DNA of 64,000 bases, from assembly GCF_024297145.1 (NCBI RefSeq), contig NZ_JANCTC010000008.1, positions 186,001 through 250,000 of the forward strand, read 5' to 3'. A program made the position numbers and the translations under genes. The notes under the pieces are model-generated. The model ran no database searches and was not told where the DNA came from. It saw only the letters and a list, made by a program, of their open reading frames with translations. This DNA comes from Mesorhizobium sp. LMG 17147. Its GTDB lineage: Bacteria > Pseudomonadota > Alphaproteobacteria > Rhizobiales > Rhizobiaceae. Below, in pieces: positions 52,831 through 61,892 of this stretch. How positions within the stretch are numbered: position 1 is the stretch's first letter; each line of letters begins with the position of its first letter.

Positions 52831-53427
52831 ATGAGCTACGCGATTGTAGGATTCGGTAAGATAGGCCAGGCCCTCGCCCACGCCTTCGCCCGTAAAAACA
52901 TCGACGTGACCGTCGCGAGCCGCCGGCCGCCCGAGGCGTTGGCGCCGCAGGCTCGGGCGATCGGCCCCACGGTCGTCGCCAAGTCGCTGCGGGAGGCACT
53001 CGAGGCCGACACGATCATCTTGGCAATCCCGTTCTGGGAGCACCGCGAGGTTGCGAAGGCCCTGCCGAGCTGGGAAGGCAAGACAGTCATCGACGCGACG
53101 AACGTGTTTCCAGTCCCTGAAGAGCTGGACGGTCTCCCGTCCTCCGTCGTCATCGCGAAGGCGTTCATCGGCGCTAAGCTCGTCAAAGCTTTCAATCACC
53201 TGATTGCGGCCACCCTGGCTGCGGATCCGGTCGTTGACGGCGGCCACCGGGTCGTCTTTCTGTCGAGCGACGACGAGGACGCAACCGCTCCCGTGGCGGC
53301 CTTGGCCAAACAACTCGGGTTCGCACCCATCAAGCTGGGAGAGCTCAACGAGGGTGGCGCGCTGGTGCACGCGCGCGGCCGTACTTGGGGCCCGCTCATC
53401 TTCCAGGATTTGTTCAAGAAGGAGTGA
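52831..53427 (+). CDS. NADP-binding oxidoreductase (F420-reductase/ProC-like fold)
   Basis: 198 residues, mainly one Rossmann domain: YAIVGFGKIGQALAHAF at the N-terminus, then VASRRPPEAL, TIILAIPFWEHREVAKAL and IDATNVFP. The C-terminal half has FIGAKLVKAFNHLIAATLA and ends with WGPLIFQDLF. The pattern matches the NADPH-dependent F420-reductase-type family (NpdG-like), many members of which use no F420. It lies downstream of the SDR on the same strand and probably acts with it. The substrate is unknown. Confidence 0.85.
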   Translation: MSYAIVGFGKIGQALAHAFARKNIDVTVASRRPPEALAPQARAIGPTVVAKSLREALEADTIILAIPFWEHREVAKALPSWEGKTVIDATNVFPVPEELDGLPSSVVIAKAFIGAKLVKAFNHLIAATLAADPVVDGGHRVVFLSSDDEDATAPVAALAKQLGFAPIKLGELNEGGALVHARGRTWGPLIFQDLFKKE

Positions 53428-53623
53428 CTATCGACATCAATCGGTCGATTTTCCGCTTCGCAGGCACGCGCACATTCGGCATAGCGCCTGATAAAAGACC
53501 GTCAGCAGTAAAGCGCATGGGCGAGAGAGACCGTTTCGCGACGGCCTCTCCTACGTCCGCTCCGCCGTTATCGGCTGTCGTCAGCCGTTTTGAAAGCCCC
53601 TGAGGTGATCTGCCCTTTTGGGA

Positions 53624-54835
53624 CTAACCGCGCTTAGAGAATTCCTCGGCTGCGATACGAACCGCCTGCTGTGTCGCGGGATAGCCGCTGTAAGGAGTGA
53701 GGTTTATGAGCGTTTCCAGGATTTCTTCCCGCGTCGCGCCAACGTTCAACGCGGCGTTGATGTGCACGCGAAGCGGAATCTCTGCCGTGGCAGACCCAAC
53801 GGCTGCTAGAGCAGCGCAGGCGCTGAGTTCCCGAGACTTCATGTCGATTCCGCTCCGCGAGAACACTTCACCATAAGAATGCTCGACGATCATTCGACCG
53901 AGATCAGGTGCGACATCATCGAAACTGCGGACCACGGCATCGCCCGATGAACCGGACGTCTTTGCAAGCGTAGCACGCCCGCGTTCCAACCGGTCTGCGC
54001 GGCTCTCGACCACGGCGGGTGGGGGCACGTTTGCCGCAATCGTTGGCGACCCGGCAGCGAAGATATCCTTGGCGACGGCGAAAGCGTTGAGCGCTGCCGG
54101 AAAACCCCGATAGACGCTGAGCTGGATCAGCACCTCGATGATTTCCTCTCGCGTCACGCCATGGGCAAGCGCGCCGGCGAGATGAAGACGGAGCGCCGCC
54201 GCACGATTGCCGCTGGCAGCAAGCATCGAGATGATTGCTAACAGTTTGGCTTTTTGGTCGAGGCCGTCGCGCGCCAGCATTTCACCAAAGGCGAACTCGA
54301 TGGAGAGTTGCGCGAGGTCAGGCGAACCGGCAGCAAAGCCATCGAAATATGCCTGCACATCGCCTCCAGAGAGCCGGTCGAGCGCCTCCAACCCGGCCTG
54401 TCGGCGTGTCGATCCATCGCCTGCGGAGGGCTCGATGGGTTCAAAAGCGAGCTTGCGCTCAGCGAACACCGCACGAATAAGGCCGATCGCATTTACCGTT
54501 GGCGGGAAGCCGAGGAGCGCTACAGATATAAACATGAGTTCGATGAGCGCCTTCGGCTCGCCGCCGGCGTTGAGGAAGCCCGCCATATGAAACTTCAACT
54601 GCGGCTGGGCGCTTCCGTCGGCAAGTAGCATTGAAATAGTGCACAGCTGACGCAATGGGAGGTCGAGACCTGGCCGCGATAGAACGTCTCCGTATGGGTA
54701 TTCTACGGTGAAACGAGAAAGGTCGACGGATGTCTCGGCAAGACTATTAATCGGCGCGTCGAAATTCTCTCCGCCAATCTGCCGTAAGATTTCAAGACCG
54801 CGCGAATAACGACTAGCTTGAGATGTTGTTGTCAT
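53624..54835 (-). CDS. Triple-domain carboxymuconolactone-decarboxylase-like protein
   Basis: 403 residues from ATG 54835 (AGAAGGC eight bases upstream). The CMD/AhpD-type helical domain is repeated three times: EVFSRSG/DVLSRPG/EMLARDG starts each unit, and each ends in a GFP/GYP..(L/Q)NA-type turn (LLGFPPTVNAIGLIRAVF, VYRGFPAALNAFAVAK, PYSGYPATQQAVRIAAEEF). None has the CxxC of AhpD peroxidases, so a decarboxylase-like or structural role is likelier. Domains are near residues 55-140, 180-265 and 305-395. The triplication is unusual; single-domain forms are ~125 residues. It stands alone on the minus strand. Confidence 0.82.
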   Translation of the reverse strand: MTTTSQASRYSRGLEILRQIGGENFDAPINSLAETSVDLSRFTVEYPYGDVLSRPGLDLPLRQLCTISMLLADGSAQPQLKFHMAGFLNAGGEPKALIELMFISVALLGFPPTVNAIGLIRAVFAERKLAFEPIEPSAGDGSTRRQAGLEALDRLSGGDVQAYFDGFAAGSPDLAQLSIEFAFGEMLARDGLDQKAKLLAIISMLAASGNRAAALRLHLAGALAHGVTREEIIEVLIQLSVYRGFPAALNAFAVAKDIFAAGSPTIAANVPPPAVVESRADRLERGRATLAKTSGSSGDAVVRSFDDVAPDLGRMIVEHSYGEVFSRSGIDMKSRELSACAALAAVGSATAEIPLRVHINAALNVGATREEILETLINLTPYSGYPATQQAVRIAAEEFSKRG

Positions 54836-55405
54836 TGCATATGCCTTCTGATTGACCGTGGCGAGAGTCCCGCCCACGGCGACAAGGGCAGCTCCAAAGA
54901 ACTCTGGCCGGGTGCGGTGCGCTGTGCTCGGTTATTGCCGCGTTAGGGCGACACGACATCGGCGATCTCTTTCACGAAGCGTCCCGGACTTGGCCGCGAA
55001 ACCAAAGAAGGCATCGCGGAACTAGCCATAGTCGAAGGCGCTCGACAAGGAATGCTGGTCGCGCCCGCCCCACACCAGGCACAGCCGGATTTGATACAAA
55101 CCCTCGGAACGTGACCTCTGCAGTCGAGGGTTTGTATCGTCGGAGCCGACGCTAATGCCGGCTGATCCCAGTCATCGCGAATTGAGAACTCTCGGCTACT
55201 TTTGCTGTGCTGGTATCGCCTACAGCGCGATATCCTATCCTACTTTACTCCACAGCACGCCCCTCACTCCCACTCGATTGTTCTTGAGTATGGCAACGCC
55301 CTGATCTAACGGCGCAATTTTTTCTACACTCAATGGAGAACCAACGCAGCGCGCGCTCGGCCTCCCCTTGAATGCCGCTAATCCGTGTGTTACATACTGA
55401 ACCAC
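54836..55405. other. Divergent intergenic region, 570 bp
   Basis: No gene is supported. It holds the promoters of the CMD-repeat gene (minus) and the ArsR-AHSA1 pair (plus), a perfect 14-bp inverted repeat at 55093-55138, and the ArsR operator at its right end. The stretch 55190-55320 is less GC-rich than the surroundings. Confidence 0.5.
55093..55138. repeat. Perfect 14-bp inverted repeat
   Basis: GATACAAACCCTCG and its exact complement flank an 18-base spacer. There is no T-tract, so a terminator is unlikely; it may be a protein-binding site, a relic of a small insertion, or an mRNA stem. Confidence 0.8.
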
Positions 55406-55417
55406 ATGGTTAAGTAT
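55394..55417. promoter_or_regulatory. Candidate ArsR-family autoregulatory operator over the start codon
   Basis: ATACTGAACC and GGTTAAGTAT (9 of 10 complementary) are separated by ACAT, whose last two bases with the following G are the ATG at 55406. ArsR-type repressors bind 12-2-12-like palindromes near their own promoter, so occupancy would block transcription and the start site. Confidence 0.6.
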
Positions 55418-55765
55418 GGTCGGATCCGCTTCGATGCCTCGTTCGCCGCGCTCTCGGACGCCACCCGACGCGGCGTTCTGGAGCATCTCGGACGTGCAGA
55501 CGCTTCGATCACGGACCTTGCCGAAAAGTTCCACATGACCCTCACGGGCATGAAAAAGCATGTCGGCGTCTTGGAGCAGGCGGGGCTCGTGACCACGGAG
55601 AAGGTCGGACGCGTGCGGACCTGCAAGCTCGGCCTGCGCCGACTAGAGGAAGAGGCGGCATGGATCGAGAGGTACAACCAGCTCTGGGACGCACGCTTCG
55701 ACGAGTTGGATAAGGTTATCGAGGAACTGAAACAGAAGGAGAAGGTCGATGGACGCAGGAACTGA
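55406..55765 (+). CDS. ArsR-family helix-turn-helix regulator
   Basis: 119 residues from ATG 55406; a GTG at 55385 is an alternative. It is a winged-helix dimer: LSDATRRGVLEHLGRADASI, then ITDLAEKFHMTLTGMKKHVG as the recognition helix and GLVTTEKVGRVRTCKL as the wing. No metal-binding Cys pair (ELCVCDL-type) is visible, so it is not an arsenic sensor. This ArsR class is usually paired with an AHSA1/SRPBCC gene, as here: the next gene starts 17 bp before its stop. Probably represses its own operon through the palindrome at its start. Confidence 0.88.
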   Translation: MVKYGRIRFDASFAALSDATRRGVLEHLGRADASITDLAEKFHMTLTGMKKHVGVLEQAGLVTTEKVGRVRTCKLGLRRLEEEAAWIERYNQLWDARFDELDKVIEELKQKEKVDGRRN

Positions 55766-56261
55766 GAGTGAGCCTACCCCCATGAAGAACCGCACGACGG
55801 TGGAACGGAAGTCCGAGCGTGAGCTAGTCGTTACGCGAACCTTTGACGCCCCGGCGCGCATCGTGTTCGAGGCGTGGACCAAGCCCGAGCTGTTCAAGCT
55901 GTGGTGGGTGCCGAAGTCGATGGGCATGCTCCTGCGTTCCTGCGAAATGGATGTTCGTGTCGGGGGCAAGTACCGTCTCGAGTTCGAACCCGATGCTATG
56001 GTGTTCTTCGGCACGTACCTCGAAGTGACAGCGCACTCGCGCCTCGTCTGGACCAATGAGGAAGATGGTGAGGGTGGGCCCGTGACCACGGTGACCTTCG
56101 AGGAAAAAGGTGGCAAGACGCTGCTGGTCCTGCACGAGCTCTATCCCTCGAAGGAAGTTCTCGACGCTGCCGGCACCGGGGCGGCGGATGCAATGGTCGA
56201 GACGTTCGAGCAACTGGACGAGCTTCTTATCACCCTGGGCGCGAGCGTGGGACGGTCATGA
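55749..56261 (+). CDS. SRPBCC (AHSA1-type) ligand-binding protein
   Basis: 170 residues. RTFDAPARIVFEAWTKPELFKLWW is the N-terminal strand and helix of activator-of-Hsp90-like START domains, followed by VGGKYRLEF, VTTVTFEEKGGKTLLVL and a C-terminal helix. The ribosome site GAAGGAGAAGG lies within the ArsR gene end, so the genes are coupled. Family members bind a hydrophobic ligand; the role with ArsR partners is generally unknown. Confidence 0.87.
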   Translation: MDAGTESEPTPMKNRTTVERKSERELVVTRTFDAPARIVFEAWTKPELFKLWWVPKSMGMLLRSCEMDVRVGGKYRLEFEPDAMVFFGTYLEVTAHSRLVWTNEEDGEGGPVTTVTFEEKGGKTLLVLHELYPSKEVLDAAGTGAADAMVETFEQLDELLITLGASVGRS

Positions 56262-56862
56262 AGTCGTCGATCTCGCGGGTCGGCCGCTTGGCTCTTCACT
56301 ACGCGGAAGAGAACCCCGACGAGGTCGTCGCCGCCCTCTGCGGACCTACGAGACCATCATCAACCTCATTGGCAACACGACCAACCGAGGTGGTCTCGTC
56401 GTGCGCGTCCGCCTCAACCACCTTTTTGCGCGCCATTCTACGCTGGAGCACTACCGCATTCGGAAACGCATTCTGAGGCCGACGTGCGCGGTGGGCCGCA
56501 ATCAAATGTCCTCGTCGAGGATAGTTCGGCCGCTCAGTCGGAACGGTGGTAGCGCCAGAAGCCTGACCGCCATGCTGATTGCAAAGCTGGCATCGCTTAG
56601 TAGATGGTGCTCTACCGGCGCTGCGAGTCCAAGACGCGTCGCGATAGATTTACCGGATCATTGATGTTCCGATAGTGCGAAAGTGGATTTCGAAGAGCCA
56701 TGAGGCGTCGAAGGTTAGCGGCATCCTCTTTCGTCATGATCTGACGCAGCTGACCGGCCAAAGACGCCCCTCAGGGGAGAGGGGCCCCGCGTTTCCGTGG
56801 CACCGGCCCGCAACCTTCATAATATGATGGCCCGCGGCAACCGGAGAAGGGCATCTGTGCTC
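56262..56862. other. Intergenic stretch, 601 bp, with a possible transposase relic
   Basis: No intact gene. A frame at 56258-56476 (MKSSISRVGRLALHYAEENP) has no support beyond length. The stretch at 56333-56420 is listed separately as a relic. The last 150 bp show nothing. Confidence 0.4.
56333..56420 (+). pseudogene. Possible ISAzo13-type transposase fragment
   Basis: The frame reads RRPLRTYETIINLIGNTTNR followed by GGLVVRVRLN, which resembles the C-terminal (R)GRPL.SYETIVNLI..T.T..GL.V...LD segment of ISAzo13-family transposases. Only ~29 residues remain, and the flanking sequence does not match. From memory of the family, so weak. Confidence 0.33.
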
Positions 56863-57756
56863 TCAAACCAGCATCGACTGCTGGGCGAAGATGCCCGCCA
56901 TCGCGCCGTGCGATGATGCCGTGGTGACCGAGGCCATGAGGGGGTTGGCGAGGTCGCCGGCGGCGTAGATGCCGGGCATGCTGGTTTCGCGGCGCTCGTC
57001 GACCTTGAGGGCGATGCCGAGGGGCGTATCCACCGTGGCGAGGCCCAGTGATTCATGCAGGCTTGCGGACGGCTTGTTGCGCGGATGGGCGAACAGGATG
57101 TCGACTGCGACATTGCGGCCGGTATCGAGATTGACGGTGGCAATATGGCCCCCGTGATGGGCGATCTCGGTGATCCGGCCATCGACGACAGGTATGTTGC
57201 GGCGCGCCAGATCGGCCCGGATATCGGGTGGAATGTCGTGACCATCGGCGAAGAGCGTCAACGTGTCGGTCCAATCGTGGTACAGCCTGACATAATTGTG
57301 CGACTGCGGGCCGGACCAGACGAGGCCCCAATGCTGGCCGGCGACTTCAAAGCCGTCGCAATAGGGACAGGGCACGATGGACGTGCCCCAGCCTTCGGCA
57401 AAGCCCCGAACATCAGGCATCTGGTCGGCGACGCCATAGCTCAGGATCAGGCGGCGCGCCCCAAGGCTTTCGCCATCGCCAGTGAGGACGGAGAAATCGT
57501 CGATGGCGCCGGAGACGCTGTCGGCACGGGCACTGACCAGCCTGATCGTGGGATAACGCGCCAGCTGCTGCCGCGCCTCGGCCAGGATGTCCAGAGGTGG
57601 CTTGTGATCGTGACCGAGCAGGCCATGCGAGTGGCCGGCGAAGCGATTGCGCGGCAGGCCGGTATCGAGAACGGTGACCTTGCGGCGGGCACGGCCGAGC
57701 TGCAGGGCGCCGGCGAGACCGGCAAAGCTGCCGCCGATGATGATGACGTCATCCAT
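56863..57756 (-). CDS. Thioredoxin-reductase-like FAD/NAD(P) oxidoreductase
   Basis: 297 residues from ATG 57756 (GGAG nine bases upstream); the longer reading to 57861 is not needed. The FAD motif is DDVIIIGGSFAGLAGALQL. The redox pair is CPYC in VPCPYCDGFEVAG near residue 135. The NADP domain lacks the full GGGxxA: VWSGPQSHNYVRLYHDW stands in its place. GIYAAGDLAN is the second FAD motif. This shortened form resembles ferredoxin-independent, pigment/toxin-type (GliT-like) disulfide oxidoreductases. It is divergent from a TetR gene, its likely regulator. Confidence 0.85.
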   Translation of the reverse strand: MDDVIIIGGSFAGLAGALQLGRARRKVTVLDTGLPRNRFAGHSHGLLGHDHKPPLDILAEARQQLARYPTIRLVSARADSVSGAIDDFSVLTGDGESLGARRLILSYGVADQMPDVRGFAEGWGTSIVPCPYCDGFEVAGQHWGLVWSGPQSHNYVRLYHDWTDTLTLFADGHDIPPDIRADLARRNIPVVDGRITEIAHHGGHIATVNLDTGRNVAVDILFAHPRNKPSASLHESLGLATVDTPLGIALKVDERRETSMPGIYAAGDLANPLMASVTTASSHGAMAGIFAQQSMLV

Positions 57757-57985
57757 GGTGATAAACTCCGTGTTGTGGATGGAGGGGGGTTGGGCTGGGC
57801 CTGGCGCGAATATCGTCCAGCGATACGCGCTCGAGACCGGCAGCGAGCAGGGCTTCGGCATCGACGAGAAAGTCGCCCATCACTGTGTTGACCGGCCGGA
57901 CAATGCCGCATTCGATATCGCCGGGCGCCCGGGAAACTTGATTTGGAGGACAGGTTGAAACCTACCCATTGGCTTGCACATTTCA

Positions 57986-58001
57986 GATACTACATGGTAT
58001 C
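57986..58001. promoter_or_regulatory. Candidate TetR operator
   Basis: GATACTACATGGTATC, with perfect GATAC/GTATC arms, lies in the 286-bp gap between the divergent TetR and oxidoreductase genes, 41 bases before the TetR start. GATAC recurs a few bases later (ggatactgtc). TetR repressors often bind such palindromes. Confidence 0.5.
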
Positions 58002-58042
58002 GTAATGCAAGAATTAGGATACTGTCAAGTACGGGAATTGTC

Positions 58043-58690
58043 GTGACTGTAAACAGCCAGGGCCGGCGCGGCCGGCCCGCCAACGAGGCGCTTGGCCAAA
58101 CGATAGTCGACGCCGCGTGCGAACTCTTTGTGGAATTGGGTTTTCAAGCGACGACATTGGACAAGGTCGCCCAGCGGGCGAAGATATCCAAGCTTAGCAT
58201 CTATCGGCACTTCGAGAACAAGGAGGCGCTGTTCAGCGCGGCCATCGCGACCCGCTGCCATCAGTTTGCACCACAGGCTCTTTTTGAAGGCGTCGACGGT
58301 TCGGCCGAAGATCAGCTCATGGCGGTGGGATTACTCCTGCTTCGCACGCTGTTGAGCCCGGACGTCCGCAGTGTCGAAGCCATGATCATGGCCGACAAGA
58401 CGAATCAAAAGTCGTTAAGCAAGCTCCATTACGAAGCCGGTCCCGCCCATGTCATCGCCCAAATCGAGGCCCTGTTGCGTCAGTTGCACGCGAAGGCGGT
58501 TCTGAACGTGCCCGATCCTCTCCGGTCCGCCCGCTTGTTTGCTGCGCTTTTCAAAGGATCCGATCTCCTGATTATCGCACGCTTCGATGAGGCGAGAGCA
58601 GAGGACGACAACGAAATCGAATCCTATTGCCGGTCGGCCGTCGCCATGTTCATCGCCGCGCACGGTGGCAACGACCACGCGGCCGGATAA
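58043..58690 (+). CDS. TetR-family transcriptional regulator
   Basis: 215 residues from GTG 58043 (GGGAA upstream); the frame is open to 57974 but runs through the palindromic operator. Residues ~14-60 are the HTH: IVDAACELFVELGFQATTLD, RAKISKLSIYRHFENKEALF. The C-terminal ligand domain is Leu-rich (LLLRTLLSPDVRSVEAMIMA) and resembles AefR-like TetR proteins. Probably represses the divergent thioredoxin-reductase-like gene. Confidence 0.9.
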   Translation: MTVNSQGRRGRPANEALGQTIVDAACELFVELGFQATTLDKVAQRAKISKLSIYRHFENKEALFSAAIATRCHQFAPQALFEGVDGSAEDQLMAVGLLLLRTLLSPDVRSVEAMIMADKTNQKSLSKLHYEAGPAHVIAQIEALLRQLHAKAVLNVPDPLRSARLFAALFKGSDLLIIARFDEARAEDDNEIESYCRSAVAMFIAAHGGNDHAAG

Positions 58691-59050
58691 GCATTTGATT
58701 GCTCCGGGCAGCTTGGCCGGGACCGTCGTCCAGGCGCTTCGTCATATTGGGCCGGCGCGCGCAGCCGACCTTGCACAGATCGCGGCACCTCATCTTTCTC
58801 TCAAACGATTAAAAGACGCTCGCATCTACCGCGGTCCAAGCTCCCGGCTGGATGCGGTCGACGCTTCTCTCCATCGCAGATCCGGCAGCAGTCGGGACAA
58901 CATTTGATAGGTGATGCGACGGTGCCATCCGACGATATGCGATCAGGTCCGGAACACCGATCGGTACCGCAGCCAAAGCTGCACGCCACGATTTTTCGTT
59001 GAGGACGCACCATCGTAACTCCGCCAGGCCAGAAGTGAGAAATCGTCGCC
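58691..59050. other. Intergenic stretch, 360 bp
   Basis: Convergent tails of the TetR and ECF sigma genes. Nothing recognisable; the frame at 58587-58907 is a shadow of the TetR gene end. Confidence 0.4.
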
Positions 59051-59998
59051 TTATGCTCTTCCCAAAATGGCTGGCCCAGTCATGAGTTTCAGGTCGGATT
59101 CCGCGGCGTTTTCCAACATCCATGGACAGGCATAATAATCTTCGATGCGATCGATGACGCGACCGGCGACATGGACACGAACCGGCCACGCGACCTGCCA
59201 CCGGTCGCCTCGCTGGAAGAGCACGATCAGGACAGGCTCTCCGTCGATCGCCCCCAACTCCATGGTCCACGTCTCCGGGTTCCGCTCGTATTCGACGAAA
59301 TAGGGAGAACTTCTGAGCAGGCCGTCGAAGCAGTCGGCGACCCGCAACCGAGCATCGGCGCTGGTGAGGCTCCGCACGCCATCCCAGTCATGGCGGTTGA
59401 AGAGGTCAACATAGCGCTGCAAGAGCCCCGCGGTGTCGGGATCAAGCGGACGGTTCGGTTCACCGGCAGGTTCAGGGGGCAAGTCGGCGAGCTTCGCCCG
59501 TCCGCGGGAGAGCGCGGATTTGACGCCCCCAACCGTCGAGTCCACGAGTTCTGCGGTCTCTTCCAGCGAATAGTCGAACACGTCCTTCAGGAGGATGCAG
59601 GCGCGCTCCTTGGGCGGCAAGTGGCCAACCAGCCGTTCGATGGCGCGGCGTGCATCGGTCGCCGCCGGCTCTGCAGAGACAACGCCGATGTCGCCCGAAT
59701 AGGCGTGCTCCGCGCGCTCGCGCACATCGCGTCGCCTCAGAAAGTCGATGCAGCGATTGTGAGCGATGCGAAACAGCCAGGGCTTCAGCCGGCGGGCATC
59801 GTCGAGGGTCTCAATGTTCGTATAGGCCTCGAACAGCGTCTCCTGCACGAGATCCTCACCGTCGAGGCGTGAGGCCGTCATGCGGGCGCAGTAGCGATGC
59901 AGTTGGGCGCGGACGCCTGACACCGTCTCGAGGAAGGCGCGATATCGCGCATCGAACAGGCCGGTCGGTCGCTCGGGCATGTCCTTCAGCTGCCACAT
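59051..59998 (-). CDS. ECF RNA polymerase sigma factor with C-terminal SnoaL-like domain
   Basis: About 315 residues; starts at ATG 59998 or 59980 are equally possible. Region sigma-2 (~15-80) has RMTASRLDGEDLVQETLFEA and RRLKPWLFRIAHNRCIDFLR. Region sigma-4 (~115-165) has LPPKERACILLKDVFDYSLE. Residues ~190-310 are a SnoaL/NTF2-like domain (LLQRYVDLFNRHDWDGVRSL). SigJ/ECF41-type factors have this tail, which can regulate the sigma activity instead of an anti-sigma factor. The gene begins eight bases after the esterase stop on the same strand, so they are probably one operon. Confidence 0.85.
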   Translation of the reverse strand: MWQLKDMPERPTGLFDARYRAFLETVSGVRAQLHRYCARMTASRLDGEDLVQETLFEAYTNIETLDDARRLKPWLFRIAHNRCIDFLRRRDVRERAEHAYSGDIGVVSAEPAATDARRAIERLVGHLPPKERACILLKDVFDYSLEETAELVDSTVGGVKSALSRGRAKLADLPPEPAGEPNRPLDPDTAGLLQRYVDLFNRHDWDGVRSLTSADARLRVADCFDGLLRSSPYFVEYERNPETWTMELGAIDGEPVLIVLFQRGDRWQVAWPVRVHVAGRVIDRIEDYYACPWMLENAAESDLKLMTGPAILGRA

Positions 59999-60005
59999 CT
60001 GGGTT

Positions 60006-60950
60006 TCAATTTGCCAGCCATGCGACCTCCTGACCTTCCGGGCGTGTTTCCGCGGTTGCGGCCAGACCAAGCTTGGGGCGAACCCATTGTGCCAACCGCG
60101 CGATCGCGTCGTCGGCTTCGGGAGCGCGGCCGGCCATCATCTGGAACGAGTGCAGCATCCCCGGAAATACGTCTATGCGCACCGCGACGCCGGCGGCTTT
60201 CGCGCGGTCGGCGAGCGCTCGGCTGTCGTCGAGCAGGGTTTCGTCTCCGCCCACTTGCAGATAGATCGGCGGCAGGCCCTTCAGATCGGCAAAGATCGGG
60301 CTGGCGAGTGGATGCCGGGGATCGGTCCCTGCAAGGACTTGCGATACCAGCATATCCACGACCGGCTTCTGGAAGAAGGCGTCCTTCTCGCGGTTGCTTT
60401 CATAGGAGTGCCCGCTCGCCGACAGATCATACCAGCCAGAGATGCTGAGGATCGCAGCCGGCAGCGGCCGTCCCGCATCACGGAGTTTCATCGTCGCCGC
60501 AACGATCAGGCCAGCACCAGCGGAATCGCCTGCAGCTATGGTGTGCTTCGGCGCGACACCCTGCTCGGCGAGCCATTCGAACGCGGTCACGGCCTGCTCG
60601 ATTTGGCGCGGAAACTTGCTCTGGAAAACGTAGTCGTACGTAGCGAGCAGAGCGTAACAGCCGATCGCCTTAGCAAGGTGTCCGACCATCTTGCGATGGG
60701 TCCAGATCGATCCGCCGACATAGCCACCGCCGTGCAGGTAAAGCATGACCCGGTCTTTGGCTGCCGTTTTTGGCTGAACCCACAGCGCGGTCTTGTCGCC
60801 GACGTTCGTCTCGACGTAATCGACGCCGCCCGGTTCTGCCGTCAAAACGGACCACTCGGATGCTTCCTGTGGCGATTCTCGACCGCTGCGGAAAGCCTCC
60901 GCGAGCGTTTCGTAGTGTATCTTGTTCGCTAGGCTCTGCTTGCTGTTCAT
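60006..60950 (-). CDS. Alpha/beta hydrolase, acetyl-esterase (HSL/BioH-like) family
   Basis: 314 residues with GGAG nine bases ahead of the ATG. The hormone-sensitive-lipase motif HGGGYVGGS (oxyanion hole) is near residue 73. The nucleophile elbow is AAGDSAGAG (Ser near 143). The acid is probably Asp in GGDETLLDD and the His is in GMLHSFQMM. Such enzymes hydrolyse short-chain esters or lactones in the cytosol. Upstream of and probably co-transcribed with the sigma factor gene. Confidence 0.9.
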   Translation of the reverse strand: MNSKQSLANKIHYETLAEAFRSGRESPQEASEWSVLTAEPGGVDYVETNVGDKTALWVQPKTAAKDRVMLYLHGGGYVGGSIWTHRKMVGHLAKAIGCYALLATYDYVFQSKFPRQIEQAVTAFEWLAEQGVAPKHTIAAGDSAGAGLIVAATMKLRDAGRPLPAAILSISGWYDLSASGHSYESNREKDAFFQKPVVDMLVSQVLAGTDPRHPLASPIFADLKGLPPIYLQVGGDETLLDDSRALADRAKAAGVAVRIDVFPGMLHSFQMMAGRAPEADDAIARLAQWVRPKLGLAATAETRPEGQEVAWLAN

Positions 60951-61892
60951 TTGTCACGCTCCAATTCGTCCAGGAGGGCGATGTCAAGGATGACCGTGCC
61001 CATGAACAGCTAAGACGGATGAACCCAGCGAAAGGATACGTGGCCGGCAGATGCAACGCCTCGCCGGTGGCAGTTGCCGCGGACCCCGGGTGTCAAACCC
61101 AGCAAGGCTAGGCTGCTCCACCCTTCTCTGTGGGACGTTCGTTCCAGACATTCGTCGATCGGCCAGACGCTTCGTCTATGCCGTCGCCGGGTGGCCGGGG
61201 GCTGGGACTATTGACTATTATGGCCGAGCCAACATCGCGTTAAACTCCTCGTCACTCCCACTCAATCATCAATTAAGGCCGTACCTGATTGTTTCAATTA
61301 CTTAATTTAAGTCACACAACCAGTGAGTACCGTCAAAAATACCGTCAGATTCTTACGCTGTTGAAAAGACTGAAACAATGTGGTCGCTGCCGCGGTATGC
61401 ACACTTTTGATTGCATCATTTGCGAGCTGCCATTCGGCGAGGTAAAGCTGGAGTTCTCAGAACACAACAAGGACGGTGTTTGCTCATGCTCGACAGCTCT
61501 AGGTTCGAGTAGACGCGCGGCTGTATCGGGGGGAATGGGCTGGTAGGAAATGGATGTCGTGCCGCATCACTCTGTCGATCGACCAAGCTTCGCATTGCCT
61601 CATCTGCTGCTCGTGGCGATGGCCCCCGATCGGAGATGCGCTATAGGAACACGCGAATTTCGATTCTGCCCTCAACTCTCGGGACCACTCACTCTGAGTA
61701 ACAACGTCACGCCGATCCCACCTTCCGACGCTATTTTGCGGCAATGCGGCCAGTAAGCGCCGCGCCCGTTCGCGATTTCCTAGTGGTGAAAGTCTGACAT
61801 TTGGTACCCCACGCGTGGAGCAGCTTAGGCTGAAAGAGCACGTTGCACGACAAATAAACCGCCTATCAGCTAACCACGGACCAGATGGAAGG
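60951..61892. other. Intergenic stretch, 942 bp
   Basis: No gene is supported. Short frames such as 61289-61546 (two CxxC-like pairs, CGRCRGMHTFDCIIC) have no ribosome site and no recognised relative. The section 61240-61420 has lower GC than the rest of the window, consistent with foreign or decaying DNA near the transposase relic. Confidence 0.4.

Noticed and set aside
50757..53456. Similar short segments near 50757 and 53427 (actatcg..atcaatc..tcgatt)
   Set aside because: About 20 bases with several mismatches flanking the LysR/SDR genes; too weak to call a repeat or attachment site.
61289..61546. Small Cys-rich protein with two CxxC-like pairs
   Set aside because: No ribosome site, lies in decaying DNA beside transposase relics; no relative recognised.
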